Origin: Bryoerythrophyllum caledonicum
Taxonomy: Eukaryota > Streptophyta > Bryopsida > Pottiales > Pottiaceae
Direction: 5' to 3'
Assembly (NCBI GenBank): GCA_963971425.1
Contig: OZ020517.1
Span: 6,016,501 to 6,080,500, forward strand
DNA length: 64,000 bases
The position numbers and the translations under genes are program-made. Of this stretch, positions 23,536-35,827 are shown in pieces (the first letter of the stretch is position 1; each line of letters opens with the position of its first letter). The notes under the pieces are model-generated. The model made no database searches, was not told the origin of the DNA, and worked only from the letters and a program-made list of their open reading frames with translations.

Positions 23536-25179
23536 CTATATACTACGGACCTCGTCCTCGTCATGAGAGACCACCATCAACTTCCAATCATCGTGATGTA
23601 TGTGTGGTTGTTGAGTGGATCCCTTGTACCAATCGTTCGGAACTTGGGGGTATGTTGCCCCCGAACCACTAGCTAGAATACCAGTGGATGTTCTCCGAAA
23701 GTGGAGAGATGGGTTGAGAGGGCCTTTGTCCACCAAAACCTCCAATTCTATCCCTTGTGTGTTGTCGACATCCATCCCAAACACCGCTGCGGGTTCTAAG
23801 TCATCGAGAAGGGAGACAAGGCTAGGTTCCAACTTGGTCTCCGCCTCAATCAATTCACTCTCCATGAAATGCACGGACATAGCTTCATCCGCGCTCAAGG
23901 TGGGGTGTTTCCTCAACCATTCTACAAACTCTCCGGTGGGAACCCACTCATAAAGGCCCGGTCCCATGCTCTTGAAGGGCATCACGTGGGCCTTCGAGGG
24001 TTGGGCTCGATCCACCGCCTTATGGGACACAAACCTCACTCTCTTGGGAGGCTCCTTTGTTAGAACCTCTTGTGATTCAACCTCCGACAAGCCCATGCAA
24101 CCGTGGCATAATCCTAGCCTACTTGGTTGGATATGGACCGTAGTAGGGTTCTCCGGTGGACCATAGGTGATGTTTGATTTCGATCCTCCCCATTCTACCG
24201 TGGCATTGGCAATTCGCAACCAAGGCCTACCTAGTAGCAAGGGGTATGCCTCCTTGTTAGAGTGCATTCGAATGACTTGGAAGGTGAGGAAGTACTCTAT
24301 TCTCTCCGTGGTAACCTTACAACCACTAATTTGGCCTAACGGGGCCTCCGAACTTTGATTAGCCATGTCGATGATGTACGGTGAGGATTCCGTGATGTCT
24401 AGGCCCAACTTCTCCATGGTTGAGAGGGGCATAATGTTCAAACCACTACCACCATCTACTAGTACATTGGGTACCACCTTGTCTACGATTGAGACCTCAA
24501 TTTGAACCGCCCTGACCTCGATATTGGGATGTGCGGATTTAACACGGGCTGCCAATCTAACCCTTGCCTTAGGCCTCCGCTTCACTGGGGTGCCTGACCT
24601 AAGGACCTTCCTCATGGGTGGTGGCACTTCCAATAGTTGAGCAATGGTGATGTCCGCCTTAAGGCGACTCAAATCCGCCCATAAGTCGTAAGGTCCTTCT
24701 CCCACTTGCTCCTCGACACGTGGAAATGTGTTAACCTCGGGATCAGGGATTGGTGGACCCTCCTACGCATCTTGGGGGGTGGATAATGGTGTTCGGGACT
24801 TAGGTGTTCCGTGGGAGGGCCTCAAATTGGCCCGTCGAGTGCCTTCCATCCCCTCTTTGGTGGTCTCGTTTAGGTGAGAGAAGTGAGGTGAATCTTCCTC
24901 CAAAGTCTCACCATCCTCCGGTATGGGTGGAGGAGGACTCGAGTACCTAGGTTCCCGCCGGTTAGACCGAGTTTGGATTGCCAACGCCGGTAACTCACAA
25001 GTTTTTCCTTCCTTGGTTGAGGTAACCTCGTGGAAAACTACATTGAGCTTAGTGAGGGAAGGGATATGTGTGGAAATGACCTTACTTGACTTAGTGGCGT
25101 AGCGAACATCTTGTGGGCCTTGGTTTTGTTGCCCCCCTTGGTTAATAGGGATGTAACCGTCCTTGGTATTAACCCCCAT
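23536..25179 (-). pseudogene. gypsy aspartic protease region
   Basis: Two consecutive open stretches in one frame (24763-25179 and 23536-24705) are separated by a TAG at 24763-24765. The retropepsin motif reads VLVDGGSGLNIMP at about 24441-24480, with the Asp kept and Ser/Thr changed to Gly relative to D(S/T)G. A PLLLGRPWLR block follows (the 'LGRPWL' end of plant RVP_2 proteases). The protein continues into a Pro- and Glu-rich linker. The protease matures gag-pol polyproteins. Frame differs from the upstream NC segment, so a frameshift lies near 25.2 kb. Confidence 0.85.
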
Positions 25180-25742
25180 TGGAGGAGTTTGATTTTGGCG
25201 GTTATTGTTGTAGTCGTAGTAGAGACTAGGTGGTCTAAGCCTCTAAGGGTATTATCAGAGGGAGGGTTACGTGCACCTCTCAAGTGATCTTGAGCTTGTT
25301 GAGGGTAGTTCCCCGATCGAAAAGGCATGGGAATCACCTTGTCCGATCTACGACACACGTGAGTAGGGTGATTACCTCCACAGTTACCACATACTACTCC
25401 ACTTTCGACCCAACACTGCCCCGGTGCGTGTCTCTTGCCACAAGTGTGATGGATTTCAAATCGTGGTCTCGGGGGTCCCCCATAACCTTGACTCGGAGGT
25501 GCATAGCCTTGCGGTCCATAGTTAGTTACCGCCGGTGGTTGATTCCTATGGGGAGGCACATACAGGAGTTGAGTGGCTTGGTGCTGAGGTGCTGCCACTG
25601 TAGTGGTGCAAAAAAGGCTGGTGTGGCCCGGTTGGCCACATTGAGTACACCATAGGCCCGAAGCATGTCTACCGGACTCTATGGGTGGAGGTGTGGGGTT
25701 AGGGACTTGGTTTTTAATCAACAAGGCCATTTGGTCTTGCAT
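25038..25742 (-). pseudogene. gypsy gag, nucleocapsid part with two zinc knuckles
   Basis: The frame holds a CX2CX4HX4C knuckle (CTQCGQPGHTSLFC) and a second, shorter one (CGNCGGNHPTHVC), with a Pro/Gln/Tyr-rich linker between. Such knuckles bind the element's RNA. The frame is continuous with the gag segment 25827-26858 apart from stops at 25827-25829 and near 25771. Confidence 0.85.
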
Positions 25743-25826
25743 GGCCTTGATTTGTTGGGCTAACTGGTCCTAGAAACCTTGTTGGCCTTGGAGAATTTCA
25801 TTCTTTATTTCCTCTTTCCATGTGCC

Positions 25827-26858
25827 TCATCCTTCATGATAGGTGAGCTCGGGGAGAGCTACCGGTGGCCTAACGTTCAAGGGTCGAGCATAGTAGTTCC
25901 ACATGGGGACATGTACACCCGTGGCTCCTTGGTTAGGCTCTAGGGCTGGTCCTTTGCCCTTGGCATGGATTGGTATGAAACTAAGAATGTGGTGCTCTTC
26001 CTTCCTCCACATGCGCTCTTGGTCTCGATCGACTTGCTCTATTAGCCTAGCTTGTGCCTTGGCAGCTGCTACCGATGTGGGGCAGACCTTCAAAATCTCC
26101 CTAATGGTTCCCTCATTGTCGAACCCTTGGATAAAGAAATGGGTTAAGGTGTCATTGGTGAGGAGGTTTCCCACGAACCTTGTAACCACTAGCTCGAATC
26201 TCCTAATGTAGATCGTGATTTCCTCCCCTGGACCTTGACGTAGCCCGGCTAGGGCTGTGAGGGCGTTACTTTGACCTACTTCGGGTCTAAAGTGCTCCAA
26301 AAAAGCCCTCATAAGGCTATCCTAATCCTCAAAGGTGTCGGGAGGGTGATTCCTATACCACTCGTAAGCGGCATCCTTCAAAGTACACGAGAACCACACT
26401 AGGAAATAATTGGTGTTGGTGATGAGGCAAGTAGTGAGGAGTTCAAGAAACCGTTCCACGTGTGCGGAGGGGTCTTCATCCTTGGTTCCTCTAAACGTGG
26501 GCAAGTTGGGTGGCATAGGCGCCGTTTGCAAGCCCTCGGGTACTACGATTGGTAAACCCCTTGGCTGAACCAAGGGATTAATGGGAGGCCAGACCGGGGG
26601 TGGTCCTCTAGAGGCCATGGTAGGGGCTGATGGGGTACCTCGTGGACTAGTGGTGTTGGTGGTATTCACCGGATCGAATGAGGTGGAAGGAAAAGATGGG
26701 GGTAAAGGAAGGAAAGGGGCTGGAAGAGCCTCTAGTTGTACCTCTAAGAATCCTTCCGCCGTGTCCTTGGTGAGCTCCCTTGACCTACTCCTTCTTTCAC
26801 TCGCCGGTTCCCACGGTGGTGTGAGGGAAGGTCTTTGGGACCTCGTGGCACGGGACAT
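25827..26858 (-). pseudogene. gypsy gag, capsid part
   Basis: The start is MSRATRSQRPSLTP. A Pro-rich region leads into the retrotransposon-gag fold (LPTFRGTKDEDPSAHVERFL, then AAYEWYRNHPP and MRAFLEHFRP, then EEITIYIRRFELVV and FIQGF). An in-frame TAG at 26322-26324 interrupts it just after …DTFED. All parts otherwise stay in frame. The product would form the particle shell if read through. Confidence 0.88.
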
Positions 26859-28355
26859 CTACTCTAGGGTCCAAGGATAAGGTCTTGTCGTTCGTTGATG
26901 GTAGTCATGTCCTCCAAAAGTTTTCCCGTCCAAGGTTTAAAAGTCGTGGGTGGATCTACACGAAACACGGCCTATCTCAAACGAGGAGTGGGTGTTTCCC
27001 ACACTCCTACTCCCAATACTATCACGAGGATGGACTGACTCAAGACCAAGACGAGAGTTTTAGTTGTGGAGTTTTAGCTCGATGTAGCCACCAAAGAATC
27101 CTATTAAGGACTACCCTTCATGGGCAAACGACAAAAAGCTAACCAAATTGAGGAATGTCTCCACGAGCATCACCCCGTTGGAAAGTTGTTCCCCAATTGG
27201 CGCCACACGGTACAAATCCTTACTGTGGGGCTGACCTAGACTTCAACTTGATAAAAGGTGGGGTTCCTCGGTATCTTTGGTATTCCCCTTCCACCTTTTA
27301 CCAATTCGAGCTAGGCATTACCCACTAGGAGGAAAACGACAGAATCACGGGACGGAATACAAGCATGTGTGTGGACAATGTTATCACCGTGAAGGGGACA
27401 TAGCTTGATGCATCTCCAGCCACCCTGCCACCATTAGTTGGAAGCGACCGTGGACCTAATCGCACTCTAACGATTCTAAGGCCAACCAATGGGTCACATA
27501 CAATGTTTTAGAGGGGGATATCTCACCTTTTAGCAACTCCCGCCACTCCAAATGTTAGCACAAGATTCGTTGCAAGCAATTTCGTGGTTGGCCAATCCTA
27601 GCGTTTCTAAGGCAATTGTTCCACACGGCTTAAGTGGAGAATTAAGGTTTTCTAACCCTCATATGGTCACCACATCCAAGTTGATCCTATTTTACTACTC
27701 GCGGTCCTAAAAGAGGGTGTAGGGCACATACCGTATGCCGCGCTCCTGCCAATCAGCACCCCTACGTCTTGGACACGTCCACGGCTCCAACTCCCCTCCG
27801 AGGTAGCTCATTCACACATGCACCATTAACTCGCAACAATTGATTCAAGGCTTCAATCAACACCAAGTTGTACTTACCTTGGTGGTTAGTCAAGCGTGGG
27901 GGGAAGGAAGGGGTGCCCTTGTCCCATACCCGGGCTCATGCACCCTTCCCCTTCGACCTAGGGACTCACTGGAAATCCTTGCGGAAATCCGTGGGAGGGC
28001 CTCAACCTTTCACCCTTAGGCCCCTTGCTCAACTCACAGCCACAGGACTAGAAGGGGATCCTTCCAACACAAGGTGTTTTGTAGTTGGAAGGTCGGGAAA
28101 CCACACTCCCTTCTAGACCCCCACCTTTAAACACAATTTGGCACGTTCATGCATTCACAACACTTCAAGACGTTCACAAAACATTCACAACTTAACGATC
28201 ACTCAACCATACATGAGCAAGTTGAGCACTTACCTCAAGCTACCCAATGCTGCTCCATATACCATGAGGCTATTAGCGTTTCTACCTACATCCAAGATAA
28301 AATAATCCACACAATCAAACAATGAGCACGCCTCCTCCCGGCGGACGCACCAAAA
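26859..28355 (-). other. gypsy 5' leader and possible primer-binding site
   Basis: About 1.5 kb lies between the 5' LTR and gag with no supported ORF. Next to the LTR (about 28334-28353) the minus strand reads TTTTGGTGCGTCCGCCGGGA. The TGG start suits a tRNA 3'-CCA primer, but I cannot assign the tRNA. On the other side, next to the 3' LTR (21687-21831), I see no clear polypurine tract. Confidence 0.5.
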
Positions 28356-31218
28356 TGTGAGCCAAATAAACCGCCCCTAACGGGTGGCCTACCTTGAACA
28401 CAAGATCCTAAAATCGGGATACAACCCCGTGCACAATCACCATTGGAACTAACCATACATGCCCCATTCAGATCATAGTGGTTAGATTGTGGTTACTTGA
28501 GATTTTAGTGGACCAATGGGTGGTGATGACTGGATTCAGCCTTAAGTTGATTCCGAACTTCAAGCACACGTAAGTTTTGCTCTAGGACTCTGTTTTCAAC
28601 ATTTTAAAGCTTAGATGAGTGCAGCTCGGCCTTATGGACTCATTTCGACCCTCAAAGACCAATTCCAAAACAAGGTGCGACCCTGACGGCAACGGACAGC
28701 AGACATGCTTCCCTTTTTTTTATCCAAAATTTATATTCCCATTATCTCTTAGGTTATAACCCCGTTATTCATGTTTGTTTTCTATATCCTTATTGTTTTT
28801 TTGTGCTTAACGCAATGGCAGCCTCCAATTACCCGTCCGGATTACCCTTGGACTCACAATCCGGCGACCAGCAGTGCAACAATCAACTTAGATGTTTATT
28901 TAAACCCATGCACCATACATCATGTGTATATCATATACATTCACACAAGGAGTCCTACTCAAACATCCTAGCATACATGCACCCTAGCTGCGTTTACTTA
29001 CTATTTTGTATTAAAACCGGTTGTTTTGTTAGGTTTGATAGAAAAAACCCTAATTTTGTTGGAAATTGGGCAGCGCTTCCGCACGATTGTTGTAACTAAT
29101 AAAAATTAGGGTTCCTTCTGTACATGCTATCAAGAGAATAATGAATCAATTTGGGAGAGGAAGGAGGCTCCCTGATCCCGCTCAATTCACCCTCTACCTT
29201 GTTTGTGTTCGTCCTTGGTTGTTGCTCTTGATCGTGTCTTCCTCCTCTTGTGTTGTGATCGTGTCTTCCTCCTCTTGTGCTATGATCGTGTCTTCCTCCT
29301 CTTGTGCCATTCTCGTGATCGTGTCTTCCTCCTCTTATGTTGTGATCATGTCGTCTTCCTCTTGTGCCGTTCTCGTGATCGTGTCTTCCTCCTCTTGTGT
29401 TGTGATGGTGTCTTCCTCTTCTTGTGCTATGATCGTGTCTTCCTCGTCTTGTGCCGTTCTCATGTCGTCCTCCTCTTGTGCCGTTCTCGTGATCGTGTCT
29501 TCCTCCTCTTGTGTTGTGATCGTGATCGTGACTTCCTCCTCTTGTGTTGTGATCGTGTCTCCCTCCTCTTGTGCCGTTCTCGTGATCCTGTCTTCCTCCT
29601 CTTGTGCTGTGATCGTGATCGTGTCTTCCTCCTCTCGTGTTGTGATCGTGATCGTGTCTTCCTCCTCTCGTGCTGTGATCGTGTCTTCCTCCTCTCGTGC
29701 GGTGATCGTGTCTTCCTCCTCTTCTATTGTGATCGTGTCTCCCTCCTCTCGTGCGGTGATCGTGTCTTCCTCCTCTTGAGCTGTGATCGTTTCTTCCTCC
29801 TCTTGTGCTGTGATCGTGTCTTCCTCCTGTTGTGCAGTGATCGTGTCTTCCTCCTCTCGTGCTGTGATCGTGTCTTCCTCCTCTCGTGCTGTGATCGTGT
29901 CATCCTCCTCTTGTGCCGTTCTCGTGATCGTGTCTTCCTCCTCTTGTATCGTGATCGTAGCCGTGTCGTCCTCCTCTTGTGCTGTGATCGTGATCGTGTC
30001 TTCGTCCTCTTGTGTTGTGATCGTGATCGTGTCTTCCTCCTCTCGTGCTGTGATCGTGTCTTCCTCCTCTCGTGCTGTGATCGTGTCTTCCTCCTCTTGT
30101 GCTGTGATCGTGTCGTCCTCCTCTTGTGCCGTTCTCGTGATCGTGTCTTCCTCCTCTTGTATCGTGATCGTGGCCGTGTCTGCCTCCTCTTGTGCTGTGA
30201 TCGTGATCGTGTCTTCGTCCTCTTGTGCTGTGATTGTGATCGTGTCTTCCTCCTCTTGTACTGTGATCGTGATCGGGTCTTCCTCCTCTTGTGTTATCCC
30301 TATCTCTCTCAAATTCGCTACTGTCTACCTAAACAAAATTCTATTCAACGGCCGGGGCTTCCGGCTCCTCTCCAGTCCACGCTCCTACACTCTCACATTC
30401 CTCTCCTACACAGTCCTTGCATGAATGAGAGTCTCTCTAGGGGGTAACCCCCAAGTTCTTTGCTCCCCTTGTGTTCCCACGGTCGTTCCCTGCCGCCTTT
30501 TCCTTCTTCCATTAACAACCTTCTTCATAAAAAAACCCATTAACCTATGACTACTTAACTCCGTGCCACCCTTGCATTAACAAAAGTGGGTGTCCCACTA
30601 ACCAAGGAATATCTAAATCTCCTACTTTAACTTATGCCACATGGTATGTGCATGATCACCAATAAGTGAGCTATTTTAGCTAATTCAAGGATGCAAAAAA
30701 TCTATTACTCCACCTAGCTTGAATTTCCCTTGCTTGGGATTTAGGACTAATTCACCAAGTGATGGTGAGGGTTTTTTCCACTTCTTTTGGACCCCTTTTT
30801 ACTCATTTCTTTCATGGCTTTTCAAAGCCTCATCTTTTTTTTTTCTTCTCACCATCATTCTTCTTCTTCTTCTAATTTTTTCCGTGGTTTCCTCACCGTG
30901 GCTAATTGCGGTCCCCGACTCGGTAGGAGGTAAATTCTTCTCCACCACTTCCATTTCTACTTCTTTTCTATTGTTTTTTGTTTTCCTAAACTTTTCCTTA
31001 TTTTTTCCTTTCTATTTATTTTTTGGTTAACTTCATAAAATCCTTGGTTGCCACAATGTGGCTCCTATTTAAAGAATTAGCGCATGGAAAGGCTATTTAG
31101 CCATCTTGATCAAAAACCATGAGCTAACCAATGGGATAACCCATTTCTACTACTTGTTAACCTTAACGCACCCGATGCGTGGTCCATTCGTCACCGTGGG
31201 CCGTTTTTGCGGCTCACA
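28356..31218 (-). repeat. 5' LTR (right copy), 2863 bp
   Basis: This matches 18824-21686 base for base as far as I compared, except T at 29419 and A at 30296. It should hold the promoter for the minus-strand transcript. I did not find a convincing TATA box by eye. Confidence 0.97.
29230..30297. repeat. 27-bp-period minisatellite in right LTR
   Basis: The copy of the left-LTR array, with the same unit order. The C-to-T change at 29419 lies within it and the G-to-A change at 30296 at its edge. Confidence 0.95.
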
Positions 31219-31223
31219 CAAGA
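31219..31223. other. Target-site duplication CAAGA, right copy
   Basis: Matches 18819-18823. Removing one copy with the element restores a continuous LINE reading at this point. Confidence 0.95.
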
Positions 31224-31720
31224 CACGATCCACCATGCCAAGGTAACAGAACAATTGCTTCTCTTCTTCAAGCTTGAATTCTCGAAAGCGTATGATCATG
31301 TGGACTTCCATTTCCAATTCCAGGGGCTTGAAAGAATGGAATTCGTGGCTAAGTTCTGTCTGATTCTTACCTTAGTGTTCAAGGAGGCCAAGGCTAGAAT
31401 CAATGTGAACGGGCGCACTACTAAAAGCCTTCCCCATCAAGCAAGGGATGTGGCAAGGATGCCTAGTGGTGCCCTACCTCTTCCATATCATTGGAGAGGT
31501 GCTCAACAAGTATATAAAAGAAGAGGCTAGGAGGAGATGGATTAAAAGATAGATATCTCGGGCGCGGTCGAACAACAGATCCTTATATCGTTTGCAAACG
31601 ACTCCTCCTTGACCCTTGCAGTAGAGGAGCCGGTAGTGCTTAACATTCTTGATATGTTGGCATGATTTGGAGAGGCCTCTGGATTGGTACTAAATGCAGA
31701 GAAGTTTGTTGCATACTTCT
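31224..31720 (+). pseudogene. LINE reverse transcriptase, catalytic part
   Basis: The reading DTIHHAKVTEQ, then KLEFSKAYDHVD (equivalent to KLDFEKAYDRVDW, first catalytic Asp), is followed by INVNGRTTKS. After stops and shifts it continues SFANDSSLTLAVEE (31588 onward), where FADD has become FAND, so one catalytic Asp is lost. FGEASGLVLNAEK follows. Both the stops and the Asp-to-Asn change show that the LINE was dead or decaying. Confidence 0.88.
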
Positions 31721-33568
31721 TGGGGTCATAGGGGTGCCGAAGGCCCACGTGGATGGATCGGTTACCATTTTGGTGGGCCCTTAGTAGAGTGGTCTCCAAA
31801 CTCTTAGGGACTCCGTTTTGGCTTGACCATTGTTCTACAAGCGTGGACCAATTTGTCCACGCTATGTTGGAAAACTGACACAATGGAGTGCCTTGCAGTC
31901 GAGTTGCGCAAGGCGCATGATGATTGGCATTATCATCCTCACCTCTACCATCCTATTCTTCTTGGTGACTATAAGTGGCCATCCAGCCTTTGGTGTAGTT
32001 CGACTCCCAACTTTTGGGCTCCCAACGGCTCCAGTCTTTGGAATAGAACCAAGCGTTCATGGCAACAACTATACAAAGAGGCACACGTGGTGGCGACTCC
32101 TCACAACCTTGAGGAATGACCTAGTTCTCTTTTATGGTGGTCAAAGGACCTGGCGTCAACCCGACCTAGTTTCCCCAAATCCAGGAGGGCAACGCTTGGC
32201 CAAAAAGGCCTCTTCTTCTATAGAGATGTCTTGCTTCCGGAAGAGAATCGTTTGCTTTCCTTTTAAGAGTCGGTTGAGGAGAGGGATCTGTCCGAAGGCA
32301 AAAGGGGCCAGTGGACGGCGGTCTCCACCCAACTTACAGGTCAGCTGAGAGTCGTTACTTTTGTTGAGAGGACAAGACTCAATCCAGGCAAATGGGTCGA
32401 GGTCTTTGCCTCAAGAGTTGATGGCCCACTCTTGTACCTATTGTAGAGTGTCGGGCTGACAACCCCCAGAATGCTTTGTATACCTGATTGGTGGAGCTTC
32501 AATGGCATGGCCTCACTCTTCACGGTGGCCAACCTCTCTCAATCACTACAAGAGGTTCTTATGGAGACCCTTTCCTTGGAGGTGGAAGGTTGCTTAGAAA
32601 GCGTGAGGATCGTTGCGGTGACAAGAAGCACCAATTAGCTTCTAGATCGCCTCGATTTGTGTACTTCAGAAGAGTTTGGTCATTGTTGTAGGACCCCGGT
32701 AGAATTTGGTGGGAGATTGGAACCTCTATGATGACTTACTCCACCCAATTAAGGAGAGATTCTCAGGAAGAGGCGCCCCCCTCTCAACCTTGCGCGACCA
32801 AGTGTTACGCAACCAAGTGGCATAACACGTTGCCAACACAGTTTCAATTTAAGTGGGCTAGCACTTTGGACTCTGAGCGTGCTGGCAAGGGAGTCGGTCT
32901 TATCTGGAAAATGTGGCATCGTGTCATGGCTGTGAACCAATGGTGGCATTGTGCCTTCCCTGAAGTTGACGAGTGTTGTGTGGTCTGTCCCTTAGGTGTG
33001 GTGGAAAATATTTGCCATAGATTCTGGAAACGCCCCCAAACTAAATCGATTTCAAATTACGTCGTCAAGGTCCTCAATGTTGTTGGTAATTTGGGTGGTA
33101 CTCAATGAGCAAAGCCCAACTTGGGCTTGCTATCTTTGCTACTAGACTGCCCCGGAAATTCAAGAAGGTTAGCCGAATCTAGCTCTTACGCAGAGGTATG
33201 ACATTGTGGACCTTGTGGATTGTTGGAAACAACTCGGTCTTCAACTAGCAGGAGTGGAGTGTGGGCAAAGTGCAAAGGGTCATTTGGCAAGGTCTCACGG
33301 ACTACGATAGGGTGGAGTGGGGGAGGATTGCTACGGCTAGCTGTAATCAAAGTCGGATCGATGCCACCAACCATTTGATGCCATTTGAGGTTGTCTTGAG
33401 GGTGTGTGCGGTAGGCAGGGCAAAAAGGTGGTTTGGGTTCCGAAGTTTTGGTAGTGGTCTTGTCCAGTCTCTTGCGTGGCGGGTCCTGGCACGCTCTTTG
33501 TGGTTTCTAGTTTCTTCTTTGTAAGTAAAGTTTGCTTTTCTTGTGCCAAAAAATAAAATAAAATAAAG

Positions 33569-35827
33569 TATGAAATCACTTGGGTTGAAGTTGTAAATTC
33601 TATTGGCTATTGTTGAAAAAAAAAAAAAAATTATTTGTTTCCTATATATTTATGCACATTGCTCAACTTGTCCGTTATGGAGGGGTTTTCTTAGGTAGAA
33701 CTGCTACGCAAGCACATGTTCCAAGAAGAAATATTAATAGCAAGGGTGAAATTTTGGTGATAGTGGGTGGACTGTTGCACATTGAACGAATGCGCAACTG
33801 TAAGAACATATGAGCTCTATGAAGCTGAAGACGAGCCCTTATTTTTTTTGTTTTAGTGTGATAGCCACAATGGCTACAGAGACCATGGAGCTATAGCACT
33901 TCCGACTTTCTCCTGAAACCATACAAAACCAAATTTTCTCCATAAATATCCATTTTGGAGAATCCATCTCCATAAACATAGAATTGTACATCCTTTTTGG
34001 CAACATGAAATCATAAATTTTGGAGTCCCGGCTATTCATTTGTGGCAATATGGCGATATAGCAATGGCCATTAATGAAGTTTTGGCGACATGAAATCATA
34101 AATTTTCCACTTCTTCGGGAATGTTTTATTTGGGGGAAAAAAATTCGCAATTTGGCTCCAGATCGACAGAAAAATAAGGGTTGTTGAAGACTCATGTAGA
34201 TAGTCAAGGCGACGATCCCAAGGATATGACAACGCCCCTGACTTTGTTGGTGTCTGCGAAACCCTTCTAAAAGCAGCCCTGCAGTTAGGGCTTTTTATTT
34301 TGGCGACAGTCTGACAGATTCGCTTTGCTGTGAGATGTGGGTTGGGTTAAATTTTGGAAGGAAGATATCTCACTAGCCGAAAGAGAATCTGGCGAACGAA
34401 AAAAAAGCCCTGCCTACAGTGCTTCATCGTCAGAGCCAGCATGATCTCAGATCGCCGAATATTGTACTGTACACCAATTTATAGGTGCCAGACTCTTATA
34501 TTTCTTGGCAGAATTGAACCCCTAATGAACCAATGTTCCCTTCGAGGACATTTTGAGTTCGGGTAGGATTCCACGATTTCAAATTTAGGCAAGATTTTCT
34601 AATAACTTTTTTATTACATGGGAAACTTTCTATCAGTTTCTCGCAGACATATTTCTTTTAAGAAATTAGACTTATTGTTCAAAAGTTACAAACATTACTA
34701 GTAACATATATAAATAGTGCAGAGGTTTAGTGTGACATTTAACAAATAGTGTAGCAAAATTTAATTGATTTCAAAGTCAATAGAAATTCAATTTTTTGTC
34801 CATTCAAAAAAAATCCTCTTAGAAAGGAGATGAAAATCTTTGCATCTTCCGTATGGATTTTTGAATTTCAAAAGTATGAGAAGGATATGATGTATGCAAA
34901 ACTTGAAGTGTATTGTTAATTCTCAGCACATAGTTGCATTGTAGGAATTTTTAAGAACATCTTCTACCCCTCTTCTACTTCTAAAATTTGGTGCACATGT
35001 GCCTAATATGATCCTTTTAAAAGTTGAATTAGAAAATCATGGACCGTAGTACAAAACGTTGCCATAGAAGGTGGTCGAGGTTTATTGAAGGTGTTTAGTA
35101 TGGCCTTAAGAGGAGTTTATGTCTCAGCTCAATGGCTGATATCTTTCAATCCATGCGATCAAACTAATCAAATGCTTTACCACACATGCTTATAGAAGCC
35201 TAGTACAAGACCCTACAATTATATATGTAAAATATGTGTTTGCTTGCATTTTGTGTTGAATGCATTGAAACTCAAGGTTTTCATTGAGTTTGGATGCTAA
35301 AATGTCATAGCCATTCAGCGATAAAACTGAGATTTAATTGCAAGAAAAAGTAACCACAATAAAGGTCACTATAGGATCGGCCACAACCAACACTGACCAT
35401 AACAAAGCTGAAGCTAAGACACTAGGGACAAGACCTAGTCCAAAAAACTAACGTCTCTCTTCTAGTGCACATAGCTTCAAAGCAACTTCTAGTGGAGTTG
35501 AAATGGGTGGAAGCTTTGATCTTGTTTGAATTGGAGTTGGCCGTGACTTCTACAGATAATTAATACAACCGACTAGGCCCTTGCTCATGAGGCAAACAGA
35601 AGCGTCCAACCTTGGAGGGTTGTGTGGGGTTTGGCACGCTAAAAGCATGGCGACGAGCCTCTGTAACTATAATTAAAAGCCTTCCGTGAGGCTTTTGGCG
35701 AGGCATCATTATACTGAGGACCAAGTGTCCATTTGAGGGACAAACTTTTCCACTTTTACCACAATTATATTTCAGGTCGTATTTTTACATTCTCAAAAAC
35801 TTCACCTTGGATATTTTTTAATGAATG
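33569..35827. other. Intergenic DNA without recognised genes
   Basis: An A15 run lies near 33616-33630. The phrase ATGAAATCATAAATTTT occurs twice (about 34004 and 34092). Short ORFs such as 33839-34207 (minus) show no recognisable domain. Confidence 0.5.

Larger units (their letters stand above)
18824..31218 (-). mobile_element. Nested Ty3/gypsy LTR retrotransposon, 12,395 bp
   Basis: Two near-identical 2863-bp LTRs enclose a minus-strand gag-pol. Both LTRs start TGTGAGCC and end GGCTCACA, and a CAAGA duplication brackets the element, which lies inside an L1 reverse-transcriptase gene. Order on the minus strand is 5' LTR, leader of about 1.5 kb, gag, NC, protease, partial RT, RNase H, partial integrase and 3' LTR. 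I compared the LTRs at reading level and noticed only two substitutions (19887/29419 and 20764/30296). Insertion is therefore very recent, although the coding region is defective, so it is probably non-autonomous. Confidence 0.95.
31219..33568 (+). mobile_element. Degenerate L1-type LINE, 3' portion with A-rich tail
   Basis: This is the continuation of the LINE interrupted at 18823. It contains the rest of the RT, a decayed C-terminal region (about 32.4-33.1 kb, with an SLQEVLMETLSLE-like block), and a 3' end TTTTCTTGTGCC followed by AAAAAATAAAATAAAATAAA (33548-33567). The same 3' end caps the SINE at 8.7 kb and the stub at 62.0 kb. I found no target duplication matching the 5' side. Confidence 0.8.

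Noticed and set aside
18823-31220. Simple segmental duplication of 2.9 kb
   Set aside because: TGTGAGCC/GGCTCACA ends, a CAAGA target duplication and a gag-pol between the copies show that they are LTRs.
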